A stretch of 64,000 nucleotides of DNA, from positions 1 through 64,000 of the forward strand of contig CALPYF020000009.1 in assembly GCA_943327755.2 (NCBI GenBank). The letters are read 5' to 3'. The DNA comes from Deinococcus hopiensis KR-140. Its GTDB lineage: Bacteria; Deinococcota; Deinococci; Deinococcales; Deinococcaceae. The position numbers and the translations under genes are program-made. The notes under the pieces are model-generated. The model did not search any database, was not told the origin of the DNA, and was given only the letters and a program-made list of their open reading frames with translations. Every line of letters starts with the position of its first letter. The stretch's first letter is position 1. Positions 32,443 through 43,961 of this stretch are shown piece by piece.

Positions 32443-32997
32443 ATGACCCAGTCCCCCCAGGCCCCGAGTGGGGCCGACCTGCCGCGCCTGCCCGTCACGC
32501 TGAGCGTGAACGGCGAGACGCACGAACTGACCATCGACCCGCGCGTGACCCTGCTGGACACCCTGCGTGAACACCTGCACCTGACCGGCACGAAGAAAGG
32601 CTGCGATCACGGCCAGTGCGGCGCCTGCACCGTCCTGCTGGACGGCCAGCGCGTCCTGAGCTGCCTGACCCTGGCGGTCATGCACGACGGGCAGAGCGTC
32701 ACCACCGTCGAGGGGCTGGGCACCCCGGACCACCTGCACCCGCTGCAGGATGCCTTCGTCCGCCACGACGGCTACCAGTGCGGGTACTGCACGCCGGGGC
32801 AGCTGTGCTCCTCGGTGGGCACGCTCGACGAGATCGCCCGGGGCGTGCCCAGCCACGTGACCGCCGACCTGGACGCCGTGACGTTCAGCGCCGAGGAACT
32901 CCGCGAGCGCCTGAGCGGCAACATCTGCCGCTGCGCCGCGTACCCGAACATCATCGCGGCCGTGACCGAAGTCCACGCCGCCGGAGACGGCGCGTGA
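32443..32997 (+). CDS. 2Fe-2S subunit of aldehyde/xanthine-type oxidoreductase (PaoA-like)
   Basis: 184 aa. A plant-type [2Fe-2S] domain has the cysteine pattern GCDHGQCGACTVLLDGQRVLSC, and a second all-helical [2Fe-2S] domain has QCGYCTPGQL and GNICRCAAYPN. It passes electrons from the molybdenum centre to FAD. The E. coli homologue PaoA (YagT) has a twin-arginine signal; here the N-terminus (MTQSPQAPSGADLPRLPVTL) has none, so the complex is probably cytoplasmic. First gene of a three-gene operon; the next start overlaps its stop (GTGA). Confidence 0.92.
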   Translation: MTQSPQAPSGADLPRLPVTLSVNGETHELTIDPRVTLLDTLREHLHLTGTKKGCDHGQCGACTVLLDGQRVLSCLTLAVMHDGQSVTTVEGLGTPDHLHPLQDAFVRHDGYQCGYCTPGQLCSSVGTLDEIARGVPSHVTADLDAVTFSAEELRERLSGNICRCAAYPNIIAAVTEVHAAGDGA

Positions 32998-33965
32998 GGG
33001 CCTTCTCGTACACCCGCGCGGACACGCCCCAGGCCGCCGCGCAGGCCGCCGAGGCCACCGGCACGAAATTCATCGCGGGCGGCACGAACCTGCTGGACCT
33101 GATGAAACTCGACATCGAGCAGCCCAGCCGGCTCGTGGACGTCAGTCGCCTGAACCTGCGCGACGTGACCGACACCCCGGACGGCGGGCTGCACGTGGGC
33201 GCCCTCGTCACGAACACCGATCTGGCCAACCACCCGCGCGTGAAGGCCGACTACGCCGTGCTGACCCGCGCCATCGTGGCGGGCGCGTCGGGGCAGATCC
33301 GCAACAAGGCCACCACCGGCGGGAACCTCCTGCAGCGCGCGCGCTGCCCGTACTTCTACGACACGAACCTCCCGTGCAACAAACGCGATCCCGGCACGGG
33401 CTGCGCGGCGCTGCGCGGCCTGAGCCGCACGCTGGCCGTCATCGGCACGAGCGACGCCTGCATCGCGCAGCACCCGTCCGACATGGCCGTCGCGCTGCGC
33501 GTGCTGGACGCCACGGTGAGCACCCTGAAACCCGACGGCACGGCGCGCACCCTGACGCTGGACGAGTTCTACCGCCTGCCGGAGGACACCCCGCACCTCG
33601 AAACCACCCTCGAACCCGGCGAGCTGATCACCGGCGTGACCCTGCCCCCCCCGGTGGGCGGCACGCACCTGTACCGCAAGGTCCGCGACCGCGCGTCGTA
33701 CGCGTTCGCGCTGGTGTCGGTGGCGGCCATCGTGGACGGCGACCGGGTCCGCGTGGCCTTCGGCGGGGTCGCCCCGCGCCCCTGGCGCGTCCCGGATGCC
33801 GAGGACGCCTACGCCCAGGCGAAGGCGGACGGGCGGGCCGACGCCCTGATCGACCGCGCCTTCGAGGGCGCGCGTCCCACCGAGGAGAACGCCTTCAAGG
33901 TGCCGCTGCTGCGCCGCACCCTGAAGGCCGTGCTGGCCCAGGCGGGCCAGGAGGCCCAGGCATGA
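32994..33965 (+). CDS. FAD-binding subunit of aldehyde/xanthine-type oxidoreductase (PaoB-like)
   Basis: 323 aa. Vanillyl-alcohol-oxidase-type FAD fold with TKFIAGGTNLLDLMKL and ATTGGNLLQRARCPYFY; CO-dehydrogenase flavoprotein-like C-terminal part (YRKVRDRASYAFALVSVAAI). Cysteines in RCPYFYDTNLPCNKRDPGTG followed by CAAL and DACIAQH match the extra [4Fe-4S] site of the PaoB subgroup, separating it from plain xanthine dehydrogenase. GTG 32994 overlaps the upstream stop and its own stop overlaps the next ATG. Confidence 0.9.
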   Translation: MRAFSYTRADTPQAAAQAAEATGTKFIAGGTNLLDLMKLDIEQPSRLVDVSRLNLRDVTDTPDGGLHVGALVTNTDLANHPRVKADYAVLTRAIVAGASGQIRNKATTGGNLLQRARCPYFYDTNLPCNKRDPGTGCAALRGLSRTLAVIGTSDACIAQHPSDMAVALRVLDATVSTLKPDGTARTLTLDEFYRLPEDTPHLETTLEPGELITGVTLPPPVGGTHLYRKVRDRASYAFALVSVAAIVDGDRVRVAFGGVAPRPWRVPDAEDAYAQAKADGRADALIDRAFEGARPTEENAFKVPLLRRTLKAVLAQAGQEAQA

Positions 33966-36169
33966 AGTTCGAGCAGGCGTCCCCCCCCAACCCCATCGAT
34001 CAGGAGCGTGTGGTCACGCGGCCCTTCACCCGCATCGAGGGCCCGCTGAAGGTCAGCGGTCAGGCCCCCTACGCCTACGAGTACGGGCTGCCCGAGGCGC
34101 CCACCTACGGCTTCGTGCTGGGCGCGGGCATCGCGCACGGCCGCGTGACGCGCATCGACACCACGCAGGCGGAGGCCGCGCCGGGCGTGCTGCTGGTCCT
34201 CACGCACGAGAACATGCCCGCCCAGGCCAGGAGCGACACGCCCGTCCCCCAGCAGCGGGAAGCCTCCCCGCAGCTGAGCGGCCCCGAGATCCGCCACTAC
34301 CATCAGGCGGTCGCGTTCGTGGTGGCCGAGACCTTCGAGCAGGCCCGCGCCGCCGCGAACCTGATTGAGGTCGAGTACGAGGTCACACCCGGGCAGTTCA
34401 CGCTGGCCGACACGGTGGACAGCGGCAAGGAACCCAAGGACGCCGTGGACAGCGTCGTGGGGGACTTCGAGTCGGCCTTCGCGGACGCTGCCGCGACTGT
34501 GGACCTGACCTTCACCACCCCCGACCAGTCGCAGGCACCCATGGAGCCGCACGCGACCATCGCGCAGTGGGACGGCGACCAGCTCACCGTGCACACCGCG
34601 CATCAGGTCGTGCACTGGGTGCGGCGCGGGCTGGCGCTGACCCTGAACGTCCCGCAGAAGGACGTGCGGGTCGTCGCGGCGTTCATCGGCGGCGGCTTCG
34701 GCACGAAGCTGCTGTTCTTCTCGGACGCGGTGCTGTCGGCCGCCGCCGCCCGGCTGCTGGGCCGCCCGGTCAAGACGACCCTGCACCGCCCGCTGATCTT
34801 CAACAACACCTCGCACCGCGCCGCGACCATCCAGCGCGTCCGCCTGGGCGCCGACCCGGACGGCACCCTGCACGCCGTCGGGCACGACACCTGGACCGGC
34901 AACCTCCCAGGCGGGGACAGCGAACCCGCCTGCGAGCAGACGAAGTACCTGTACGGCGGCGAGCACCGCCAGATCCGCACCCGTCAGAGCGAACTCGACC
35001 TGCCGCCCGGCGCGAGCATGCGCGCCCCCGGCGAGGCGGTGGGCATGCTCGCGCTGGAAGGGGCGATGGACGAACTCGCCGAGAAGCTGGGCCTCGACCC
35101 GGTCGAGCTGCGCCTGCGTAACGACGTGCAGTTCGACCCCGAGAAAGGCCCGAAGCGGCCCTTCTCGTCGCGCCGGCTGGCGGCCGCGCTGCGGACCGGC
35201 GCGAAGGCCTTCGGCTGGGACGACCGGCCCCGCGCGCCCCGCGAGCGGCAGGACGGCGAGTGGTACGTCGGGTACGGGGTGGCCTCCGCGTTCCGCACGA
35301 ACCTCGTCATGCCGTCCGGCGCGACCGTCCGCCTGAACCCGGGCGGCACGCTGACCGTCGAGACGCAGATGACCGACATCGGCACGGGCAGCTACACCGT
35401 GCTGGCCCAGGTCGCCGCCGAGATGCTGGGCCTGGACCTGAATCAGGTCGAGGTGAAACTGGGCGACTCGGACTTCCCGCAGGCGAGCGGGTCGGGCGGT
35501 TCGTGGGGCGCGAACAGCAGCTCCGCCGGGGTGTACGCCGCGTGCGACGAACTGCGGCGCGATCTGGCGCAGAAGGCCGGGTACCAGAGTGCCAACGCCG
35601 TGTTCCGGGGCGGCAAGGTCTGGCAGGGCGCCGAGTGCACCGAGCTGAGCGAGCTGGCCGGGAAAGGCGGCGTGGAGGCCACGGCCCGCATGACCTACGG
35701 CGACCTGACCGAGCAGTTCATGCAGGCGGGGTTCGGCGCGCACTTCGTGGAGGTCGGTGTGAACGCCCACACCGGCGAGGTCCGCGTGCGCCGGGCGCTG
35801 AGCGTCGTCGCGGCCGGACGGATTCTGAACCCGGTCACCGCGCGCAGCCAGTGCCTGGGCGGCATGACCATGGGGATCGGGAGCGCGCTGATGGAGGCCC
35901 TGCATGTGGACCACGACCTGGGCCTGTTCGTGAACCACGACCTGGGCGAGTATCACGTGCCGGTGCACGCGGACATCCCGGATCTGGACGTGCTGTTCCT
36001 CGATGAACTCGACGACCAGTCCAGCCCGCTGCGCGCCAAGGGCGTCGGCGAACTGGGCATCAGCGGGGTCGGCGCGGCCGTGGCGAACGCCGTGTACAAC
36101 GCCAGCGGCGTGCGCGTCCGGGACTTCCCGATCACGCTGGACAAGATCCTGGCCGGCTGGGACGACTGA
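33962..36169 (+). CDS. Molybdenum-cofactor subunit of aldehyde/xanthine-type oxidoreductase (PaoC-like)
   Basis: 735 aa, catalytic subunit of the xanthine-oxidase family. It contains FTRIEGPLKVSGQAPYAYEY, the substrate-channel motif AFIGGGFGTKL, the cofactor motif SMRAPGEAVGMLALEGAMDE, GSGGSWGANSSSAGVYAACD, and the C-terminal GVGELGISGVGAAVANAVYN with the catalytic Glu. It hydroxylates aldehydes or N-heterocycles; the substrate is not fixed by sequence. The molybdate uptake genes modAB lie 11 kb away in the same window. Confidence 0.92.
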   Translation: MKFEQASPPNPIDQERVVTRPFTRIEGPLKVSGQAPYAYEYGLPEAPTYGFVLGAGIAHGRVTRIDTTQAEAAPGVLLVLTHENMPAQARSDTPVPQQREASPQLSGPEIRHYHQAVAFVVAETFEQARAAANLIEVEYEVTPGQFTLADTVDSGKEPKDAVDSVVGDFESAFADAAATVDLTFTTPDQSQAPMEPHATIAQWDGDQLTVHTAHQVVHWVRRGLALTLNVPQKDVRVVAAFIGGGFGTKLLFFSDAVLSAAAARLLGRPVKTTLHRPLIFNNTSHRAATIQRVRLGADPDGTLHAVGHDTWTGNLPGGDSEPACEQTKYLYGGEHRQIRTRQSELDLPPGASMRAPGEAVGMLALEGAMDELAEKLGLDPVELRLRNDVQFDPEKGPKRPFSSRRLAAALRTGAKAFGWDDRPRAPRERQDGEWYVGYGVASAFRTNLVMPSGATVRLNPGGTLTVETQMTDIGTGSYTVLAQVAAEMLGLDLNQVEVKLGDSDFPQASGSGGSWGANSSSAGVYAACDELRRDLAQKAGYQSANAVFRGGKVWQGAECTELSELAGKGGVEATARMTYGDLTEQFMQAGFGAHFVEVGVNAHTGEVRVRRALSVVAAGRILNPVTARSQCLGGMTMGIGSALMEALHVDHDLGLFVNHDLGEYHVPVHADIPDLDVLFLDELDDQSSPLRAKGVGELGISGVGAAVANAVYNASGVRVRDFPITLDKILAGWDD

Positions 36170-36285
36170 GGCGACCCTCCCCCTGGGGACGCCGGAGTCC
36201 GCGTCAGCCGTATAAATCCATCTCACCTTGATCATGCGATCTTGAATGAGTTCCCCGGAAGGGAGGTGCAGCCGGACAGCCCGGC

Positions 36286-36314
36286 TTGCAATCCCCCCCG
36301 GGGGGTTCTAGCAT
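36286..36314 (+). promoter_or_regulatory. copZ promoter with embedded CsoR-type operator
   Basis: TTGCAA (36286-36291), 17-bp spacer, TAGCAT (36309-36314). The spacer contains the 12-bp palindrome CCCCCCGGGGGG (36294-36305), the G/C-tract type of operator bound by CsoR repressors. The copZ ATG is only 5 nt after the -10, so the message is probably leaderless. The remaining bases 36170-36285 hold nothing else I can support. Confidence 0.75.
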
Positions 36315-36319
36315 TGGGT

Positions 36320-36523
36320 ATGACCACCGAACTGACCATCAGCGGCATGACCTGCGGCCACTGCGAGAAAGCTGTCCGTGACGCTCTCCAGGGCGTACCC
36401 GGCGTCCAGAGCGTGCAGGTCGACCGCACGGCCGGACAGGCCACCGTGACCGGCGACGCCGACCTGCAGGCCCTGATCCACGCCGTCACGGAGGAAGGGT
36501 ACGTCGCCCAGGCCCGCGCCTGA
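36320..36523 (+). CDS. copZ: Copper chaperone, heavy-metal-associated domain protein
   Basis: A 67-aa single HMA domain with the Cu(I)-binding motif MTCGHCEKAV near the N-terminus and the usual fold GVPGVQSVQVDRTAGQATVT. It shuttles Cu(I) in the cytoplasm, normally to a P-type exporter or to the sensor CsoR. No copA is in the window. ATG 36320 is chosen from promoter position and domain start. It is directly followed (1 nt) by the CsoR-type regulator, so the pair is probably autoregulated. Confidence 0.92.
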   Translation: MTTELTISGMTCGHCEKAVRDALQGVPGVQSVQVDRTAGQATVTGDADLQALIHAVTEEGYVAQARA

Positions 36524-36524
36524 C

Positions 36525-36851
36525 ATGCCCGCCGCGCCCTGTCACCCGGATACGCCCGCTGCGACCGGTGAGGCCCGGCACCTGTGCATGCCGGACGACG
36601 CCCGCAAGCGCGCCTCGCGCCGACTGAACATCGCGCGCGGCCACCTGGAGAGCATCATCCGTATGCTGGACGACCCGGACGCCTACTGCGTGGACGTCCT
36701 GCGGCAGATCAAGGCGGTGCAGGGCGCCCTGAGCGGGGCGGGCGAGGTCGTGCTGCGCGGCCACCTGCAGGCCCACGTGGCGACAGCCGCCCAGCGCGGC
36801 GACAGCGAGGAGATCGTCGCCGAGCTGATGGAAGCGCTGAAGTACACCTGA
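36525..36851 (+). CDS. csoR: CsoR-type copper-responsive repressor (C-H-H variant)
   Basis: A 108-aa all-helical repressor of the CsoR/RcnR/FrmR family. The metal site aligns as Cys55 (AYCVDVLRQIKAVQGALS), His80 and His84 (RGHLQAHV), with the family spacing of 25 and 4. The third ligand is His where Mycobacterium CsoR has Cys, an arrangement known from Thermus CsoR. The N-terminus has an additional Cys/His pair region (PCHP, HLCM) that could be non-native if ATG 36588 is the true start. It likely binds the C6G6 operator in the copZ promoter and releases on Cu(I). Confidence 0.87.
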   Translation: MPAAPCHPDTPAATGEARHLCMPDDARKRASRRLNIARGHLESIIRMLDDPDAYCVDVLRQIKAVQGALSGAGEVVLRGHLQAHVATAAQRGDSEEIVAELMEALKYT

Positions 36852-36892
36852 GCGGCCCGGCTGGCGGCCGTGACGGACACGGCCTGAACCTG

Positions 36893-36945
36893 ATCGTCCC
36901 GGATCGGTGCGGCCCCTGTTCAGGGCACAGCCGGTCCGGGACGAT
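36893..36945. terminator. Bidirectional terminator between csoR and the ABC permease
   Basis: ATCGTCCCGGA (36893-36903) pairs perfectly with TCCGGGACGAT (36935-36945). The loop holds a smaller hairpin CCCTG-TT-CAGGG. It lies between two convergent genes, 41 nt after csoR and 12 nt beyond the permease stop. Confidence 0.7.
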
Positions 36946-36956
36946 GGCCGCTGGTG

Positions 36957-38075
36957 TCAGCGACTCTGGGTGTCGGCGGCGTCGCGCAGGGCGTCGCCCA
37001 CGAAGTTGAAGGCCAGGACGCTGATCACGATCAGCACGCCGGGCAGCAGCAGCCAGGGGTGCTGACTGAGCGTCTCGAAGTTCTGCGCGTCTTTCAGCAG
37101 CAGGCCCCAGCTCGTCATGGGTTCCTTGATGCCCAGGCCCAGGAAGCTCAGGGCGCTCTCGCCCAGGATGTAGCCGGGCAGGGCGAGGGTGGCGGTGACG
37201 ATCAGGAAGGAGCTGAGGTTGGGCATGATGTGCCGCAGGATCACGCGCAGGTCCTGCGCGCCGATGGCCCGGGCCGCCTGCACGTAGTCCAGGCCACGCG
37301 CGCTAATGACCTGACCGCGCACCACGCGCGCCAGTCCGGCCCAGCCGATCAGGGCGAGCACCGCCACGATGCCCAGGTACACCCAGGTACTGGGCCACTT
37401 GGCGGGAATGATGGTGCTCAGGGCGAGCAGGATGGGCAGGCGCGGGAACGACAGCAGCACCTCGACCAGCCGCTGGATGAGGTTGTCCACCCAGCCGCCG
37501 AAATACCCGCTGATGCCGCCCAGCACGATCCCGATGGTGAAGCTGATCAGGATGCCGATCAGTCCGACCGTGAGGCTCACCTGCGAGCCGACCAGCATGC
37601 GTGACAGCAGGTCGCGGCCGAACTTGTCGGTGCCCAGCGGGAAGTAGTACCCGTCCCGGACACCGAACAGGTGCCACTGGCTCTTGAAGACCCCCAGCAG
37701 CGAGTAGCGGCTCTCGGTCGGGTCGTCGCCCCGCACGAGGAACAGGATGGGAATGGGCCGGGTGCGGTCCTCGCTGAAGGTGCTGGCGAAGGTCACGGGG
37801 TCGCGGGTCTTCGTAAAGCCGTACACGAAGGGCCGCATGAGCTGGCCGTCGTGCACGAGGTGCACCGCCTGGGGCCGCTGGTAGGGGTACTCCTCATGCT
37901 GCGCGGTGATGGAGTACGGCGCCAGGAATCCGGACAGCAGGGCCATCAGGTACAGCGCGGCGAGCACCCAGGCGCTGAGCACGCCAGCGCGGGAGCGGCG
38001 GAAGCGGCGCAGGGCCAGCTGGGCGGGCGTGAGGCGGGCGGGCGCGCGGGTCGGCGCGGCGGGCAGGGCAGTCAT
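36957..38075 (-). CDS. Peptide-type ABC transporter permease 2 (DppC/AppC/YejE-like)
   Basis: 372 aa. N-terminal OppC-type start (LALRRFRRSRAGVLSAWVLA), a long periplasmic insertion (about 60-150) as in AppC/YejE relatives, then the permease core with LGTDKFGRDLLSRMLVGSQV and the ATPase-coupling EAA loop around ARAIGAQDLRVILRHIMPN. About six membrane segments. It works with the upstream permease and binding protein; the ATPase subunits are not in the window. ATG overlaps the DppB-like stop (ATGA). Context suggests muropeptides as cargo. Confidence 0.9.
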   Translation of the reverse strand: MTALPAAPTRAPARLTPAQLALRRFRRSRAGVLSAWVLAALYLMALLSGFLAPYSITAQHEEYPYQRPQAVHLVHDGQLMRPFVYGFTKTRDPVTFASTFSEDRTRPIPILFLVRGDDPTESRYSLLGVFKSQWHLFGVRDGYYFPLGTDKFGRDLLSRMLVGSQVSLTVGLIGILISFTIGIVLGGISGYFGGWVDNLIQRLVEVLLSFPRLPILLALSTIIPAKWPSTWVYLGIVAVLALIGWAGLARVVRGQVISARGLDYVQAARAIGAQDLRVILRHIMPNLSSFLIVTATLALPGYILGESALSFLGLGIKEPMTSWGLLLKDAQNFETLSQHPWLLLPGVLIVISVLAFNFVGDALRDAADTQSR

Positions 38076-39052
38076 TCGAACCTCACGCGCGGGTCGGCCC
38101 AGGCCAGGGCCAGGTCACTCAGGAGGTTGCCGATCAGGAGCAGCAGGGCGCTGAACATCAGCAGGGTCATGGCCACGAACTGGTCCTTGTTCAGCAGGGC
38201 GTCGTACAGGTACGGGCCGATGGTCGGGAGGTTCAGGACGATGCTGGCGATGATCGTGCCGCTGATCAGACTGGGCAGGCTCAGGCCCGCGAGGCTGATC
38301 AGGGGGTTCACGGCGTTGCGCACCGCGTGCCCCCACAGCACCCGCTGGCCGGTGGCGCCCTTGGCGCGCGCGGTGCGGATGAAGTCCTGGGTGAGCACGT
38401 CGAGCATGGAGGCGCGCATCTGCCGCATCAGGCCCGCCACGCCTTCCAGACCGATCGCGATCATGGGAATCCACAGGTGCGCGAGCAGGTCCAGCACGCG
38501 CGCGACACTCCAGGGCGCGTCGATCATGTCCGGGCTGAACAGGCCCCCCACGTTCGTGCCGCCCATGGCGAGCACCAGCGCGATCAGGAGGAGCGCCACC
38601 AGGAAGTCCGGCGTGGCGAGGCTCAGGTACCCCAGGAAGTTCAGGGCGGCGCTGCGTTTGCGGTGGCGGTGCAGCGCGGTGTAGATGCCCAGCGGGACCG
38701 CCACCACCCAGGAGACCAGTAGGGTCAGGACGGCCAGGAAGACCGTCCAGCCCAGCCGTTCCCAGATCAGGCTGCTGACGGGGCGGCTGTTGGCGAACGA
38801 GTACCCGAAGTCACCGTGCAGCACGATGCCCTTGATCCAGTTCAGGTACTGCATCCAGACCGGCTGGTCCAGGCCCAGCTGCCGGGTCATGGCCTGCAGG
38901 GCCTCGGGGGTCACGCGCGGATCCTCGCGGTACTGGTCGAGGAAACTGCCGGGTTGCAGCTGGATGACCGCGAAACACACCACGCTGATGAGCAGCAGCG
39001 TGGGAATCATGCCCAGCAGGCGGCGGACGGTGTACGTCAGCATGGCCGGCAC
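38072..39052 (-). CDS. Peptide-type ABC transporter permease 1 (DppB-like)
   Basis: 326 aa. Opens with TVRRLLGMIPTLLLISVVCF, the classic DppB/OppB first helix, followed by the periplasmic loop typical of the family (LGLDQPVWMQYLNWIKGIVL, GDFGYSFANSRPVSSLIWER). The EAA motif region is DFIRTARAKGATGQRVLWGH. It forms the heterodimeric channel with the next permease. A 121-bp gap to the binding-protein gene suggests lower expression than the binding protein. Confidence 0.92.
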   Translation of the reverse strand: MPAMLTYTVRRLLGMIPTLLLISVVCFAVIQLQPGSFLDQYREDPRVTPEALQAMTRQLGLDQPVWMQYLNWIKGIVLHGDFGYSFANSRPVSSLIWERLGWTVFLAVLTLLVSWVVAVPLGIYTALHRHRKRSAALNFLGYLSLATPDFLVALLLIALVLAMGGTNVGGLFSPDMIDAPWSVARVLDLLAHLWIPMIAIGLEGVAGLMRQMRASMLDVLTQDFIRTARAKGATGQRVLWGHAVRNAVNPLISLAGLSLPSLISGTIIASIVLNLPTIGPYLYDALLNKDQFVAMTLLMFSALLLLIGNLLSDLALAWADPRVRFE

Positions 39053-39173
39053 GCGGGGTGGGAATGGGGGGGAATCGGGAACAGCACGTGAACCTCCTGG
39101 TCACAATGGAACGGGGGTGGGTGCAGGTCTGGCCGCTCACGGCCGGTCACCCGCACGCCACCCCCCACAGCCC

Positions 39174-40925
<1,752 letters not shown>

Positions 40926-40977
40926 AGGGAACCTCCGGAGGGTCGGGGGTGAGCGCGGTGATTTGATTCCGGACAGC

Positions 40978-41044
40978 CTAATACCAATTCCCTTCCACTT
41001 GCAACCCTCTTGTAAAGTGGACTGACAGTGGTACGCTCTGATGA
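40978..41044. promoter_or_regulatory. Back-to-back promoters and inverted repeat, ABC transporter / GntR operon
   Basis: Leftward: TATTAG -10 (minus strand, 40978-40983) for the binding-protein gene. Rightward: TTGTAA (41010-41015), 16-bp spacer, TACGCT (41032-41037), 7 nt before the GntR ATG 41045. An inverted repeat TCCACTT (40994-41000) / AAGTGGA (41015-41021) overlaps the rightward -35 and the leftward -35 area, so one bound GntR dimer could control both operons. TTGCAA also occurs at 40999-41004. Confidence 0.6.
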
Positions 41045-41818
41045 ATGCTGCCCACGTCCTCCCTCTGGAGTATCCCGCTCGACAGTGCCAGCGCCACCCC
41101 CGTCTACGTGCAGGTGGCGCAGGGCCTCACGCAGCGCATCGACAGCGGCCAGCTGCGCCCCGGCAGCGCCCTGCCCGCCGAACGCGACCTCGCCGCGCAC
41201 CTCGGGGTCTCGCGCGTCACCGTGCGGCAGGCACTCGGGCTGCTCGCGCAGCAGGGGCTGCTCACCCGGCGGCACGGCAGCGGCACCTTCGTCACGCCGC
41301 CGCCCCGCCCCGGCGACCTGCCGGCCCGCACGCTGGGCCTGCTCTCCTCCTTCTCCGAGGACGTCCGCTCGCGCGGGCAGCGGCCCGGCGCGCGCATTCT
41401 GAACTTCGAACGCGCCCGGCCCACCGCGCAGGAGGCCATGAGTCTGGCCCTCTCGCCCAGCGACCTGGTCTACCGGCTGCGCCGCGTCCGCACCGCCGAC
41501 GGTGAACCGCTGGCGGTCGAGGACTCCACCCTGCCCGCCGCGCTCGTCGGCCCGCTGAGCGAGGCCGACGTGCACGACGCCAGCCTGTACGCCCTGCTTG
41601 CCGGGCGCGGCCTGAGTCCGGCGCGCGCCATCCGCCACCTGCGCGCCGTGAACGCCGACCTGACGCTGGCCCCGCTGCTGAACGTCACGGTGGGCGCCGC
41701 CCTGCTGACCACCGACCGCGTGTCCTGGCTGCAGGGGGGCCGCCCCATCGAGTACGCCCGCGCCCACTACCGCGGCGACCGCTACGACTTCGTGATGGAA
41801 CTCCAGGGCGGCGCGTGA
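41045..41818 (+). CDS. GntR/HutC-type regulator (UTRA domain) of the muropeptide locus
   Basis: 257 aa. A winged helix-turn-helix (about 20-85: TPVYVQVAQGLTQRIDSGQL, PAERDLAAHLGVSRVTVRQA, GLLTRRHGSGTFV) is followed by a UTRA effector domain (about 100-255: AEDS/VEDSTLP-like SGEPLAVEDSTLPA region, RPIEYARAHYRGDRYDFVME). HutC-type members typically sense sugars such as GlcNAc-6-P. Here the ligand may be MurNAc-6-P or a muropeptide, by context only. The message is probably leaderless; ATG 41041 just upstream is out of frame. Its stop overlaps the anmK start. Confidence 0.88.
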   Translation: MLPTSSLWSIPLDSASATPVYVQVAQGLTQRIDSGQLRPGSALPAERDLAAHLGVSRVTVRQALGLLAQQGLLTRRHGSGTFVTPPPRPGDLPARTLGLLSSFSEDVRSRGQRPGARILNFERARPTAQEAMSLALSPSDLVYRLRRVRTADGEPLAVEDSTLPAALVGPLSEADVHDASLYALLAGRGLSPARAIRHLRAVNADLTLAPLLNVTVGAALLTTDRVSWLQGGRPIEYARAHYRGDRYDFVMELQGGA

Positions 41819-42974
41819 CCCCGCGCGTGCTGGGCCTGATGAGCGGCACCAGCGCCGACGGCATCGACGCGGCCCTGCTCGAACTGCCGGGCTGGCCGGC
41901 GCTGGGCGCGCGCGCGCCACTGAGCCTGCCGGACGGCACGCCGCGCGGCCGGGTGGTGGCGCACACCTTCACGCCGTACCCGCCGGACCTGCGCGCGGCC
42001 GTGCTGCGCGCCATCCGTGACGAGGGCACGCCGGGCGAACTGACCCAGCTGCACTGGGCGCTGGGTGAGGCCTTCGCGCAGGCCGCCGCGCCGCTGGCCC
42101 GCGACGCCGACCTGATCGCCAGCCACGGCCAGACCGTGCAGCACCACCCCCGGTCGGACGCGGCGCGCGGCTGGCACCGCCCCGCCACCCTGCAACTGGG
42201 CGAGGCGGCCCTGATCGCCCAGGCCACCGGCCGGGCGGTCGTGAGCGACTTCCGCCCGGCCGACGTGGCCGCCGGGGGGGTGGGCGCCCCGCTGGTGCCG
42301 TTCGCGGACTGGGCGCTGTTCGCACAGCCCGGCGTGACCCGGCTGCTGCTGAATCTCGGCGGGATCGCCAACCTGACTCTGCTGCCCGGGACCGACCCGG
42401 CGCGCGTGCAGGCCTTCGACACCGGACCGGCCAACTGCCTGCTCGACGAGATCGCCGCCCAGGTGGGCCTCCCCTGCGACGAGGGCGGCGCGCTGGCCCG
42501 CGCGGGGCGGGTGCATGAACCCACCCTGCACGCCTGGCTGGCCCACCCGGAACTCGCCGCTCCCCCACCGAAAGCCACCGGGCGGGAGGTCTGGACGCTC
42601 TCGCGCCTGCCGGCCCCCACCCCCCTGAGCACCCCGGACCAGGCGGCCACCGCCACCGAGTTCACGGCCCGGACGGTCGCCGCCGCGCTGCGCTGGCTGC
42701 CCGACGCGCCACACGAGGTGATCGTGGCGGGCGGCGGGGCGCGCAACCCGGCGCTGCGCGCGGCCCTGACCCGCACCCTGGCCCCGGTGCCGCTCGTCAC
42801 CTTCGCCGACCTGGGCTGGGACGCGCGGGGCTTCACCGACGCCACCCGCGAGGCCGCCGCCTTCGCGTTCCTGGGCTACGCACACGCGCAGGGCTGGCCC
42901 AGCACCCTCGCCCACACGACCGGGGCGGCGCACGCCGCGCGCACCGGCAAGTGGAGTCCTGCCCCCGGAGCCTC

Positions 42975-42978
<4 letters not shown>
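41815..42978 (+). CDS. anmK: Anhydro-N-acetylmuramic acid kinase
   Basis: 387 aa. Opens the 1,6-anhydro ring of anhMurNAc and phosphorylates it to MurNAc-6-P with ATP. The hallmark N-terminus RVLGLMSGTSADGIDAALLE is intact; further motifs are IASHGQTVQHHP, TLQLGEAALIAQATGRAVVS, LLNLGGIANLTLLPG, FDTGPANCLLDEIA and VAGGGARNPALRAAL. Cytoplasmic. It feeds MurQ, encoded next with ATGA overlap. GTG 41815 overlaps the regulator stop. Confidence 0.95.
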
Positions 42979-43957
<979 letters not shown>

Positions 43958-43961
<4 letters not shown>

